From Mangifera indica (taxonomy: Eukaryota; Streptophyta; Magnoliopsida; Sapindales; Anacardiaceae): a stretch of DNA of 64,000 nt. The stretch's first letter is position 1, and every line of letters starts with the position of its first letter. Where the stretch lies: assembly GCF_011075055.1 (NCBI RefSeq), contig NW_025401150.1, positions 110,998 through 174,997 on the forward strand, in the 5' to 3' direction. The notes beneath the pieces were generated by a model that made no database searches, had not been told where the DNA came from, and was given only the letters and a program-made list of their open reading frames with translations. Below, piece by piece: positions 11,672-21,039 of this stretch. Position numbers and translations under genes: made by a program.

Positions 11672-14614
11672 CTAGTGAGTAAGTGTGGGTTTTTGCAAGA
11701 ACTGACTAAGTTTGTTAACTAAAAAAACAATGTCAGGTCTAGACAAAGTCAGATATTGCAAGGCACCTACTATACTTCTATATAAAGAGGGATCATCAAA
11801 GGTAGGGCTGTCATCTAAAGTCAGTCTAGAACCAGTTGCAAATGGGGTTGTACAAGGTTTAACATCAGCCATTTTGGCTCTTGTCAATAGATCTTGAGCA
11901 AATTTGGTCTGATTTAAATGCAGACCAGTGGCAAACCTTATAACTTCAAATCCCAAAAAGTAATGCAATGAACCCAATACTTTGAGAGCAAACTTTTCAT
12001 TTAAGTGTTGAACTAAGCACTTTACCAAATCACTATCATTTCCAGTTAGTAGTATATCATTAACATATACTAACACATAAATCACCTTGCCTTGTTTGTT
12101 GTATAAGAATAAACTTGTGTCCATTACTGCACTTGTGAAACCCCAATCAACCAAAGCAACTTTCAACTTATCAAACCAGGCTCTGGGAGCTTGTTTTAAT
12201 CCATATAAAGCCTTATTCAATTTACACACCAATCTCTTGCCTTTGCAATCAATTGTAAAACCCTCAGGTTGATGCATATGCATTTGCTCCTTTAAGTCAC
12301 CATTTAAAAATGCATTATTTATGTCTATCTGTTGAATATCCCAACCATAATGCACAGCTAAGCATAAAATTATTCTGATGGTGGCAGGCTTAACAACAGG
12401 GCTAAATGTCTCAAAGTAATCAACACTAGCAGTTTGTTGAAAGCCCTTAGCAATAAGTCTAGCTTTGTACCTCTGAACACTACCATCTGGATTATATTTA
12501 ATCCTAAACACCCACTTACAACCCACTAGATGCATATCAACTGTATGGGGAACCAAAGTCCATGTGTTATTGGCCATTAAAGCATCATATTCAGCTCTCA
12601 TGGCAGCTTTCCATTCAGGATTTGATAATGCGTCAAAAGCATTGGTAGGTTCTGTGTGAACATAAGACTCAAGACTGGATGTTCTAGTAGAAGACAAAAT
12701 TGTTGGCTTGAATGAATTTATGATGGCATAGTTTGGAGGTCTAAGTGTGCCTGTTTTGGTTCTTGTCAACATATGATGTTGATTAGCCAAGGAAGGTGAT
12801 GTTATTGTGGTTTCAGTTTGTTGGTTCAAATGTAAATCAGAAAAGGTGTTTAGGGTAGAATTATTGTGACTAGAAGAGGAAGGTTCAGATGGTTCAATGT
12901 TTTGTAAAGAGTTTGAAATATAAGTAATTGGTTCAGACACATATGTAGCAAAAGTATCATGTGCAATTGAAGAATCATGTTGTATATGAGATATGTCGGG
13001 ACTAGACACTGAATGCAATTTTGTAGTGCAGGATTTTGTGTTGGCAGTAGGTTTAGATTTTGGTTCAGGAAGTTGCCAGCTTCTTGTATCTAACTCTAAA
13101 ATGTTTAAAGGCTGAGTAGTAGATTTCTTTACAAAATTTGGATCACTTAGGAAAGGAAAGTCAGTTTCAAGAAACTTCAAAGCTGGAACAATGTACAACC
13201 TACCATTTGAATCAAGACATTTATATCTTTTGTGAAGTAAGCTGTAGCCAAGAAAGACACACTTATTTGAGTGGTGAGAAAATTTGTGAGAATTATATGA
13301 TTTGAGATAAGGGTAAACTGCACAGCCAAAGACTTTCAATTTAGAATAGTTAGGTTGCTTTCCAAATAATTTGTAAAAAGGAGAGTCAAAGTTCAAAACT
13401 GACGAGGGTAGCCTATTGATAAGATAAACAGCAGTCTGAAAGGCATGCCACCAGAATTTCAGAGGAAGGTTTACCTGTGCTAGCAAAGTTAGACCTGTTT
13501 CTACAATGTGTCTATGTTTCCTCTCAGACTTGCCATTTTGTTGATGAACATATGGACATCGGTGTCTAAATGCAATGCCTAAGCTGTTAAGTAATGGAAC
13601 TAAGCTTTTGTATTCTTCCCCCCAATCTGATTGCAAACATTTAATTTTTGTATCAAATTGTCTTTCAACAAACTTGCAAAAGAATTGAAAAACAGATTTT
13701 GTTTCAGATTTAGCTTTGAGAGGGAATATCCATGTGAATCTACTAAAATCATCAATAAAATGCACATAGTACTTAAAACCTTCAGATGTGGATATAGGGG
13801 AAGGACCCCACAGGTCATAATGAATCAGTTCTAAAGGTTTATTTGTTTTTGAATTGGACTTAGGAAAAGAAGATTGACTTAGTTTTCCAAGTTGGCATGC
13901 ATGACAAAATAAAACAACATCATGAGAATTAAAACTGTTATTCATAGATTTTAACACTTGTACAAGAACTTTATTGTTTGGATGACCCAACCTAGAATGC
14001 CACAAATCTATATCTGTTTTAGAAACTACAAAAGACTTAATTGCACTATCTTTATTTCCTAAATGTAGACTGTCAGAGAGAGGAAAAACATTTAACATTG
14101 AAGTAACAGAACTGTTCTTAGTATCATCACAGTTGGATATAAGACTAATTTCTTGAGACTGAAAAGGATCAAGTTTTTGGTTGGGATCACAAGAAGAAGT
14201 TGAGCAGATTTGAGCAGAAGGCATTGGCTTGACTCTAGGACTGAATTGGGAAGTTGTGTAGCTGGGAATGTGGAGTTGATATAGGCCATCTCTAAGGTGT
14301 CCTTGCAATAGAATTGCTTGAGTGCGCTTGTTCTTAATAACACAATTGTCAGCATAAAATTCAACAACAACATGATTATCTTTGGTAATTTTAGAGATAC
14401 TTAGTAAATTTCTGGTTATATGAGGCACACACAGGACATTTTTTAGATGAATGGCTTTAGAATGAAAATTACTAGGAACTAGAACATGACCAATATGAGT
14501 TATGTTCAGAGACTCACCATTGCCAACCTGAAGCTGATCATTTCCCTTGTAGTTGGTTGCAACACTCAGCTGAGAAAGGTCAGGTGTAACATGATCAATG
14601 GCACCTGAATCCAT
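11672..14614 (-). CDS. Copia pol: protease, integrase, reverse transcriptase (980-residue open frame)
   Basis: Starts at the protease motif DSGA (residues 2-5). The pre-integrase/zinc region is at about 204-245 (HSRLGHP ... CHACQLGK). The integrase core is at about 260-370, with DLWGPSP, LQSDWGEEYKS and the Glu of NGKSERKHR. Reverse transcriptase spans about 680-910, with NTWTLVP, GCKWVFRIK, YKARLIAKG and IDINNAFLNG. At 850-853 the catalytic motif is YVND (12059-12061 reads AAT on the minus strand); the family norm is Tyr-Val-Asp-Asp, so one metal-binding Asp is lost. The frame ends in LTH at a stop just before QACKRVL. Integrase would insert cDNA and RT would copy element RNA in cytoplasmic particles. 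ATG 14614 is probably not a true start, since protease is normally part of a gag-pol polyprotein. Confidence 0.9.
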   Translation of the reverse strand: MDSGAIDHVTPDLSQLSVATNYKGNDQLQVGNGESLNITHIGHVLVPSNFHSKAIHLKNVLCVPHITRNLLSISKITKDNHVVVEFYADNCVIKNKRTQAILLQGHLRDGLYQLHIPSYTTSQFSPRVKPMPSAQICSTSSCDPNQKLDPFQSQEISLISNCDDTKNSSVTSMLNVFPLSDSLHLGNKDSAIKSFVVSKTDIDLWHSRLGHPNNKVLVQVLKSMNNSFNSHDVVLFCHACQLGKLSQSSFPKSNSKTNKPLELIHYDLWGPSPISTSEGFKYYVHFIDDFSRFTWIFPLKAKSETKSVFQFFCKFVERQFDTKIKCLQSDWGEEYKSLVPLLNSLGIAFRHRCPYVHQQNGKSERKHRHIVETGLTLLAQVNLPLKFWWHAFQTAVYLINRLPSSVLNFDSPFYKLFGKQPNYSKLKVFGCAVYPYLKSYNSHKFSHHSNKCVFLGYSLLHKRYKCLDSNGRLYIVPALKFLETDFPFLSDPNFVKKSTTQPLNILELDTRSWQLPEPKSKPTANTKSCTTKLHSVSSPDISHIQHDSSIAHDTFATYVSEPITYISNSLQNIEPSEPSSSSHNNSTLNTFSDLHLNQQTETTITSPSLANQHHMLTRTKTGTLRPPNYAIINSFKPTILSSTRTSSLESYVHTEPTNAFDALSNPEWKAAMRAEYDALMANNTWTLVPHTVDMHLVGCKWVFRIKYNPDGSVQRYKARLIAKGFQQTASVDYFETFSPVVKPATIRIILCLAVHYGWDIQQIDINNAFLNGDLKEQMHMHQPEGFTIDCKGKRLVCKLNKALYGLKQAPRAWFDKLKVALVDWGFTSAVMDTSLFLYNKQGKVIYVLVYVNDILLTGNDSDLVKCLVQHLNEKFALKVLGSLHYFLGFEVIRFATGLHLNQTKFAQDLLTRAKMADVKPCTTPFATGSRLTLDDSPTFDDPSLYRSIVGALQYLTLSRPDIVFLVNKLSQFLQKPTLTH

Positions 14615-14979
14615 GTACCAAGCATAGCCTTGAACAGTTGGATGGGTGGCTATTAAAGTTGGTTATGTAAGCTGTGCAGTGTGCTGAGTATGTAGGCTTG
14701 GGGACTATTGTTAGGTAGGTGAGATTGATTTGTAGATAAGGTATTTGCATAACATTGGCTAGGTTGTGATGGATGAGGCAGTAATGGTAAGATGTTTTGT
14801 TGTGGTAAAGAGGGTGATATAGGTGTGTTAGGATAATAATGTCTTGGAAAGTGAGAATTTGTAGGTGTAGGTTAAGTTGGAAGAGGATTGGAAGCTTGTT
14901 TAAACTCCGTGGCTGCTGGAAAATAGCCAGATGCACCAATATAAAATTGGGGTATAATAGATGGATTGTTATAGGTAGT

Positions 14980-15141
14980 GTTATACCTGTAGTAACACTG
15001 CACAACACTATGCCCAACTTTATTGCAAACTTGGCAAACTACTCGGCCTTTACCAGAAAATCTCCCTCTGCCTCTCCCTATAGTTGAGACTTGTGGATAA
15101 TCACCATGATAGCCAAATTGATAGGAGTAGTTTACAGGATT
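14980..15141 (-). pseudogene. Copia gag C-terminal zinc knuckle, separated by a stop
   Basis: Beyond the gag stop at 15142 the minus strand reads VNYSYQFGYHGDYP, then GRGRGRFSGKGRVV and CQVCNKVGHSVVQC, an intact CX2CX4HX4C nucleic-acid-binding knuckle. Between this and the protease (14615-14980) is a Pro/Ser/Asn-rich linker with stops. Confidence 0.8.
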
Positions 15142-16119
15142 CTAAGACTTGGGTTGAGGTGCTGGTCTAGGTTGGCTCTGTGGTACTAAGAATGTAGGCT
15201 CACTATAATATTGCTCATGAGTTGGATCAATAGTAAACTGACTATGTTGTCTATGAGGGTAAGCACTGACACCCACATTTTGAGGTTTAACTAAACTAGC
15301 AGTGTTGACAGACCCATTATGAAAGTCTAATGAAATTGCAGAACTCAGAACTAAATTGGCTTTATCTAGTCTCATCTGATGCTTTTGTAGGATATACAGA
15401 GCATCTTGTAGATCAAGTGATTCAGCACTGGACTTTATCCTAGTGGTTAGACTTGCCACCACAACATCATATTCAGGTCCTAAGCCATCTAAGATATAAT
15501 TAATAAGCTCTCTATCACTAATATAGTGTCCCCCCAACTCCAAGGTTTCTGCATATCCCTTCATCTTCAAAGCATAACTTTCAATATTAAGATTTTCTTT
15601 CTTAGTAGTCATTAATAAATTCCTAACATACATCATACGTGTCTTAGATGAACTGATGAATTCTTTTTCTAACAAATTCCAAATTTCTGAGGATGAATGG
15701 CATTTTGAAATTACAGGAAAAATTTCTTCGGCGATCGATGCAAGAAGCCAGCAAATAAGCATTTTATCAATCTTTTTCCAAAGAACATACTCAGGATTCG
15801 CAATCTTTACCACTGTAGTAGATGAGCTTGGATCTTCAGACCTTTCATGAACAAAAGGGGCCGGTTGCGGCAAAACTCCGATAAGATGGTCTTCAAGATC
15901 GTGCACTGCAGCTGTAGAGAGAACTTGAGACTTCCAGAATAAGTAGTTCGACCTTGTAAGCTTCGGTGAGATGACTTGCAAGCTTGATGAAGATATCGAG
16001 GGAGTGGAGGAACTTTTCTGAAGATTAGGGTTTGTGAAAGTAGTTGATGAATCAACACCTTGTCCAGGGACAGATGAAGAATCAAAGATTGGAACTTGAT
16101 TATTTGCCATCATTGACAT
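15142..16119 (-). CDS. Copia gag (325-residue open frame)
   Basis: Begins MSMMANNQVP ten bases inside the PBS. A Ser/Thr-rich head is followed by the copia gag core: LTRSNYLFWKSQVLSTAAVH, then ICWLLASIAEE, SSSEIWNLLEKEF, LNIESYALKMKGYAETL and ELINYILDGLGPEYD. This is the UBN2/retrotran-gag arrangement of the capsid protein that packages element RNA. It ends at a TAG in PAPQPKS, before the zinc knuckle, so the capsid part is complete but the knuckle is cut off. Confidence 0.88.
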   Translation of the reverse strand: MSMMANNQVPIFDSSSVPGQGVDSSTTFTNPNLQKSSSTPSISSSSLQVISPKLTRSNYLFWKSQVLSTAAVHDLEDHLIGVLPQPAPFVHERSEDPSSSTTVVKIANPEYVLWKKIDKMLICWLLASIAEEIFPVISKCHSSSEIWNLLEKEFISSSKTRMMYVRNLLMTTKKENLNIESYALKMKGYAETLELGGHYISDRELINYILDGLGPEYDVVVASLTTRIKSSAESLDLQDALYILQKHQMRLDKANLVLSSAISLDFHNGSVNTASLVKPQNVGVSAYPHRQHSQFTIDPTHEQYYSEPTFLVPQSQPRPAPQPKS

Positions 16120-16128
16120 GTGTCAAAT

Positions 16129-16141
16129 GGCGCTGATACCA
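16129..16141 (-). other. Copia primer-binding site (tRNA-iMet type)
   Basis: The minus strand reads TGGTATCAGCGCC directly after the 5' LTR, one mismatch from the initiator-Met tRNA complement TGGTATCAGAGCC. Confidence 0.85.
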
Positions 16142-16377
16142 TGAACGGTGGATTGAGTCAAGATTGACACTTAGCTAGGTTGGGGTTTGGGAAAGTTTTC
16201 TGAAGAACAACAGAGGAAATACGAAAAGAGAGATTCTTTTTCTGCCTTTTTTTTTTTTTTATTAACTGAACACTTTTGTTTAGTTACAACGCATATATAT
16301 TCAAACACATGTGCATATAAAGTGAACATACTTTTTGCTTGAGATTACTATTCTACCCATCACTAGTTGTACTAACA
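16142..16377 (-). repeat. Copia 5' LTR
   Basis: 236 bp, same termini as the left copy, with a 14-T run and without the 13-bp segment. Two substitutions distinguish it from the left copy. Followed by TTTAC at 16378-16382. Confidence 0.92.
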
Positions 16378-16849
16378 TTTACGAATTCAACGCTTGTCAA
16401 TTCTCATCACAACCTCTCCTAATTGATAGTTAATGCAAAGCCAAATCCGGAAACATACAATAAGCGATTCACAGCATAATCGATTATCTAAGCAATGATT
16501 GTCTACAATTTCATGTAAATAAGATACCAAACACCAAGACCTAAAACGGCTAAATCACATATAAGAAATTATTCCAATCTCCTCATTTATTATCAATTAG
16601 CATTCATTCAAACTAATAAACTTAGGCATGTTTTTATCCTTAGCCAAACATGCATCAGTGTCTCTAATCAAACATGCTAATCACAAATTTGCAACAACTA
16701 TTCCATATCTTGTTGATCATCAATATTATAATCCTATATACACATAATCAGGCACAGGGGAGATCCTCAGTCCACCATTATCGACAGCTTAGAAGGGGAG
16801 AAGAGAGTTCCTACTTACCTCTTGACAAGTCTGCTGCAACAAAGTGATC

Positions 16850-18065
16850 ACAGGGCCTCCTTTTCTCTTCTTTTTCTTTCACTGCGTTGCCGAAACCGCC
16901 CCCAGAAACTGCCAATCGAAAGACCCCACGTCAAACTCACATTTTTTGCTAACTGTGTATTTTGTTGCAGGTTCATCTTCTTCCTTTGGTCGGTTCCAGC
17001 TTGGATGTTTTGGTGCAGGTTGCTTTGGTCTTATTGAAAGATTTTCCCTCACCGTGGCCTCTCTTCTTCTGCTGTTGGGCTATACTGTGGCTACTTCATC
17101 CCTGCAATCTCCGTTTTCTACCTTTTTCCGACTTCTGATGTTTGAGTTTTTCGGTCTTTTTCCACTTCCATTCCCGGGAGTATTCTTGCTCTCTGTGGTT
17201 GCTTCTCTGCGTTGGCCTTGCTTCTTCCCTTGAGTTCTTGGGTCCTGTGGAGTCAGCCTTATGCTGCTGGTCTGCTTTGGCTCGAGTCGGCTCTCTACAG
17301 CTGCTTCGGTGTTGAATTCCTTTCCTGTTCGTTTGCTTTTCTCCTCCTCCGGAGTCGCTGATTCTTGCTTCCCTCTACCTGATGTTTTTCTCCTGCTTTG
17401 GGGTTCATTGGATGTGTCGGCCCGCTATTGCCTAGCTGCTGCCGATATTGTGTTATTTGCTGCTGGTTTCTGCAGGTGGTTTTCTCAGATTTGATGGTTG
17501 CTGTTCTCTCAAATTCTTCTCTCCCATGTTGGCTTCCCCTTGGCACAACTATTGGATGATTGCTCCCTAGCGCTTCTGCTTTTCTCTGCGTGTTGTTCTC
17601 TCTGAGTGAGCTGCGTCATTTCTTGTCTCTCCAGGAGCTGTTCTGCTGTGTTTCTGCGTGGGTGGTTCTTGGTAGTGGTCCCAGTAAGTTAATTCTTAAT
17701 GAATGGCTGCACAATGGTCCGTTTCTGTGAATTTGCTCCACGTGCGTCGGTTGCTGCCTTCTGTTTCAGCCGTGTGCGGTTAGATGCTTCATACTGATGG
17801 CTGGGCAATATTTGCTGTCTTCGGTGCCCTGTCAAGGCTGGTTGAGCTGGGTTCATGGTTATATTAATTTTAGATTGTTGTCTCCAGTACCTTATCTGTT
17901 GTTTTGGTGGTTTGATTTTGGTTTTTAATTGTGTGTTTTGGCCTTTGGGCTCGTATTGAATTGTACTTGGTATTTTTTTGGTTGGTTATGCTGTGGGATG
18001 AGTTTAGATTGTATTTGTGCCCCCTTTTAGAGTGTTTTTAATGTATGTATTTATTTTTTGAAAAA
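16850..18065 (+). mobile_element. GC-richer segment with LINE-like tail
   Basis: About 1.2 kb of markedly GC-richer DNA (rich in TGCTG, GGTTTC and CTTCTC) in an AT-rich setting. No protein was recognised: the open frames at 16844-17233 and 17261-17494 are Leu/Phe/Ser-rich without a known motif. The last 200 bp become T/G-rich and end ATTTATTTTTTGAAAAAAAAA at about 18071, like the 3' tail of a plant LINE inserted in plus orientation. No target duplication could be matched at the other end. It could instead be part of the gypsy LTR. Confidence 0.3.
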
Positions 18066-19071
18066 AAAATTTCAGTCCCGACTGATGGAATGATCCCATT
18101 CTTTCTCAGAACAACTTGCAAGCTTCTGAAAATAAGAACAATAAAATTTTTCCAACAATCATTTTACAGTATAAGACGCCTAAAACGGTAGTTCGACTAG
18201 GATGAAACACCCTCTGTATCAATTCTAAAACTTTAAGCGTACTCTTTTCAATTAGAGGCATATTATTAACGACTTGATTATCTTTTCGGTTTAAAATTTT
18301 AAAATTGATGCATTTGAATAGTGAGATTAATATGTTATTTTATTAAATAAGCATGATGGAAAAGATACATCCGATGTCAGAAGTCGGGAGGTCAATCTTT
18401 GTAAAATCGTTCATTACTTAGGGAATACATAATTTGGTTTACATTGTAAACTTATGTCGAATCATTTAAAAATTATGTTTTAATTTAATTTGTAAAATGA
18501 ATGGGTTTGTATGGACTAATTTTTAAAATACTTTCTATTTGAGTTATAATTTAAACGATTTTAAAATTGTATCAAATCATAAACTATATTTCCTTAAAAC
18601 GCATATATATAACTATATTTTACAAAATTTTTTAATGATCACTTAAGTGTATAATTTGTTATTTTATATTTATTTTATCAATTTTTTTTATATATACATT
18701 ATACATATATTTCATATATATTTAATCTATATGTTTACATTTTGTTTTTAAAATTTATAATTCAATTAATTTTATCAAATAATATATATTTAAAAGTGAA
18801 TAATTTTAATAAGTTTAATCTTCATCTTTTTTATTTGGTTTAATTTATTTTACAACTTAAAATTGTTTGACTTTATTTAAAAATTTTCCAAGTTAGTTTT
18901 TTTAGTTTAATTCAAAAAACTCCAAAATTGTATTATTTTAAGCCAAACCGTGCACACCCTGGAAATCTTTACCCTTCATTGTGCCTACAATCGTGACCAG
19001 GTTCATTTTTGGGAAATGAATAAGATACATGAGCGGGGGCCACAGGAAGAGAAATGATAAAATGAAAAGTC
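18066..19071. other. AT-rich spacer
   Basis: No coding signal. At 18940-18961 the text CCAAACCGTGCACACCCTGG resembles the outer end of a hAT-type miniature element (inverted CAGGG end), but no opposite end or 8-bp duplication was found. Confidence 0.4.
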
Positions 19072-19190
19072 AGCTGTCGCCTAGAGTTCCTTTCGACCAT
19101 TCTTGGGGCCCTTTTATGACCCTCCATCCTCATTTATTGTTGCTTAATTTAGCTATCCATCTGAAGTGTTTGGAGGAACTGTCGACAGCA
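19072..19190 (+). ncRNA. Diverged MIR395-like hairpin
   Basis: The 3' arm 19161-19181 begins CTGAAGTGTTTGGAGGAAC and matches canonical miR395 at 19 of 21 positions (G to A at 14, C to G at 21). The 5' arm (19083-19103, AGAGTTCCTTTCGACC...) pairs with it, with wobbles and a weak stretch opposite the seed-proximal end. The outer stem AGCTGTCG / CGACAGC closes it. The arrangement (mature on the 3' arm, about 55-nt loop) is that of MIR395 genes. Pairing is poorer than in the two copies at 28.4 and 29.3 kb, so this may be a decaying or sub-functional member. miR395 normally guides cleavage of ATP sulfurylase and SULTR2 transporter mRNAs. Confidence 0.55.
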
Positions 19191-19448
19191 TGAGTCGTAT
19201 TATTCTTTTTGATCTTCTCCTCATCTTAAATTTTCAAATGACAGGCTATGTTAGAGAGGGGTTATCAACTTATTAATCTCTTATTTTGTTTTTCTTCTTA
19301 GTTTCTTTCTTCTCTCATTCACGAGCCACATTATCATTATTAATTACATACATGTCTTTAATCTCTGTGTCTTTCTTATCTTTAGTTGTTATATATAAGT
19401 TTTTATTTAATCATATTAATCAAGGAAGTCAATGGAAAAAAACACAGA

Positions 19449-19457
19449 TTAAAATAA
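19449..19457. repeat. MULE target-site duplication TTAAAATAA, left copy
   Basis: TTAAAATAA precedes the element. The identical 9 bp follows it at 26199-26207. Nine bp is the Mutator-superfamily length. Confidence 0.85.
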
Positions 19458-19825
19458 GAGAAATTATATTAAATGTTTATTTTACCTTTTATTAAGCAAA
19501 AATACTCATTTTACCTATTCTTAAGTAAAAATACCCATTTTTCCTATTTCTAAGTAAAAACACCTTAAACTTTTTTAATACCAAAATTACCCTTATCACA
19601 TCTATATAAATCCTCATACTCTCACTCTTATTATATATACTTCTCATACCACTCAAACACTCACTCTCACTCTCATTTTCACTTAATATCAATTACTACG
19701 GGTTCGTTTGAAAGAAAGAAGTTCGTATTTTTGAATTTGAGTCAAAAAAAGTCAAATCGTGAAAAAAAATATTTATATGAATCTTAACTCACAACTTAAT
19801 GTTATTTGTTAAATTTAGTTTGTAT

Positions 19826-20970
19826 GTCATGTAAAGAGGGTATTTTAATATTAGATAATAATTTAGGGGTTAAATGAAATAGTAGAAAAATATGGGGGTA
19901 TTTTGATATTACAAAATATATAAAAGATTTAAATAACAGATTAAGAATAAATAGGTATATTTTGATATAAGACAACATACAAGGGTGTTAAATGAAGTGT
20001 TGATAATTATGGAGGGTTAAATAAAATATTAAAAAATATGAAGGGCATTTTGATATTAAATATTGTAAGAACATTTTAAATGAATTGTTAAGAATAGATA
20101 GATACATTTTGATATAATACAACATACAAGGGTGTTAAATCAAATATTAGATAATTATATGGGGTAAAAAATATGTTAGAAAAATATGAGGGTATTTTGA
20201 TATTACATAATATATGAAGGATTTAAATAACATTTAAGAATAGATACATACATTTTGATACAAGACAACATACAAGGGTGTTAAATGAATGATTAGATAA
20301 TTATGGGGGGCTAAAAAAATGTTACAAAAATATGGGCTATATTGATATTACACAACATATGAAGGATTTAAATAACGTATCAAGAGTAGATAGATGTATT
20401 TTGATACAAGACAACATACAAGGGTGTTAAATGAATGATTAGATAATTATGGAGGGTTAAATGAAATATTACAAAAATATGGGCTATATTGATATTACAC
20501 AATATATGAAGGATTTAAATAACGTATCAAGAGTAGATAGATACATTTTGATACAATATAACATACAAAGGTGTTATATGAAATGTTAGATAATTATAGG
20601 GAAAAATAAAATGTTAGAAAAATATGGGGGGGGGGGGGGATTTGATATTAAACATTGTACAATGGTTTTAAATAATATATCAACAACAGATAAATGCATT
20701 TTTATGCAAAACAACATACAATGGTGTAAAATTAAATGTTAGATAATTATGGGGATAAATGAAATATTTAAAAGATATGGGGGTATTTTGATATGAAACA
20801 TTATAAGAATGTTCTAAATAAATGTTAAAAATAGATAGATGCATTTTAATATAAGATAACATACAAGGGTGTTAAATAAAATATTAGATAATTATAGGTA
20901 ATTAAATAAAATATTAGAAAAATAAGAGGGGTATTTTGATATTAATCAGTGTAAAACTGTTTTAAATGGT
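19826..20970. repeat. Tandem array, about 146-bp unit, 7-8 copies
   Basis: The marker AACATAC recurs at 19973, 20121, 20267, 20413, 20560, 20713 and 20858, giving spacings of 148, 146, 146, 147, 153 and 145. Each unit holds GGGTGTTAAATGAA, TTAGATAATTATGG, AAAAATATGGG, ATTTTGATATTA and AATAGATAGAT blocks. The 153-bp unit is lengthened mainly by a run of 14 G (20626-20639). The units are non-coding. Confidence 0.85.
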
Positions 20971-21039
20971 TATAGTGGACTTTTTATTATAAATGATTAA
21001 TTTTTTCCAAAATTTGTCATTGTAAAAGTGATAATTAAA

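Larger units (their letters stand above)
10668..16377 (-). mobile_element. Ty1/copia retrotransposon, complete and recently inserted
   Basis: A 5710-bp element on the minus strand, with LTRs at 10668-10914 (3' LTR) and 16142-16377 (5' LTR). It has 5-bp target duplications TTTAC/TTTAC, a PBS at 16129-16141, a polypurine tract next to the 3' LTR, and gag and pol in copia order (protease, integrase, reverse transcriptase, RNase H). The two LTRs differ by two substitutions, one 13-bp indel and T-run length, so insertion was recent. It is nevertheless coding-dead: gag and pol are in different frames with stops between them, stops interrupt RNase H, and the RT catalytic motif is altered. It sits inside the LTR of an older gypsy element. 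Confidence 0.93.
9712..16850 (-). repeat. Long gypsy 5' LTR, split by a copia insertion; outer end unresolved
   Basis: The LTR 3' end (minus ...GTGTTACA) is fixed at 9712 by the PBS. Going right there is a minus-strand splice-acceptor-like site (TTTTCATCTGTGCAG, boundary 10064/10065). The copia element 10668-16377 follows with its TTTAC duplication, then a donor-like GAG/GTAAGTAG (boundary 16818/16819). The same donor-acceptor arrangement occurs in the LTR of the gypsy element at 53256. The LTR parts are 9712-10667 and 16383 to at least 16850. I could not find the TG start of this LTR, so the right limit is approximate. Confidence 0.5.

Noticed and set aside
12087..13834. Plus-strand frames inside the copia pol
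   Set aside because: Antisense shadows of the 980-residue pol frame, which has all expected copia motifs.
16822..17546. Overlapping 70-130-codon frames on both strands as genes
   Set aside because: Open frames arise from GC-richer, stop-poor DNA; the translations are Leu/Phe/Ser-rich on one strand and Arg/Gln-rich on the other, with no domain.
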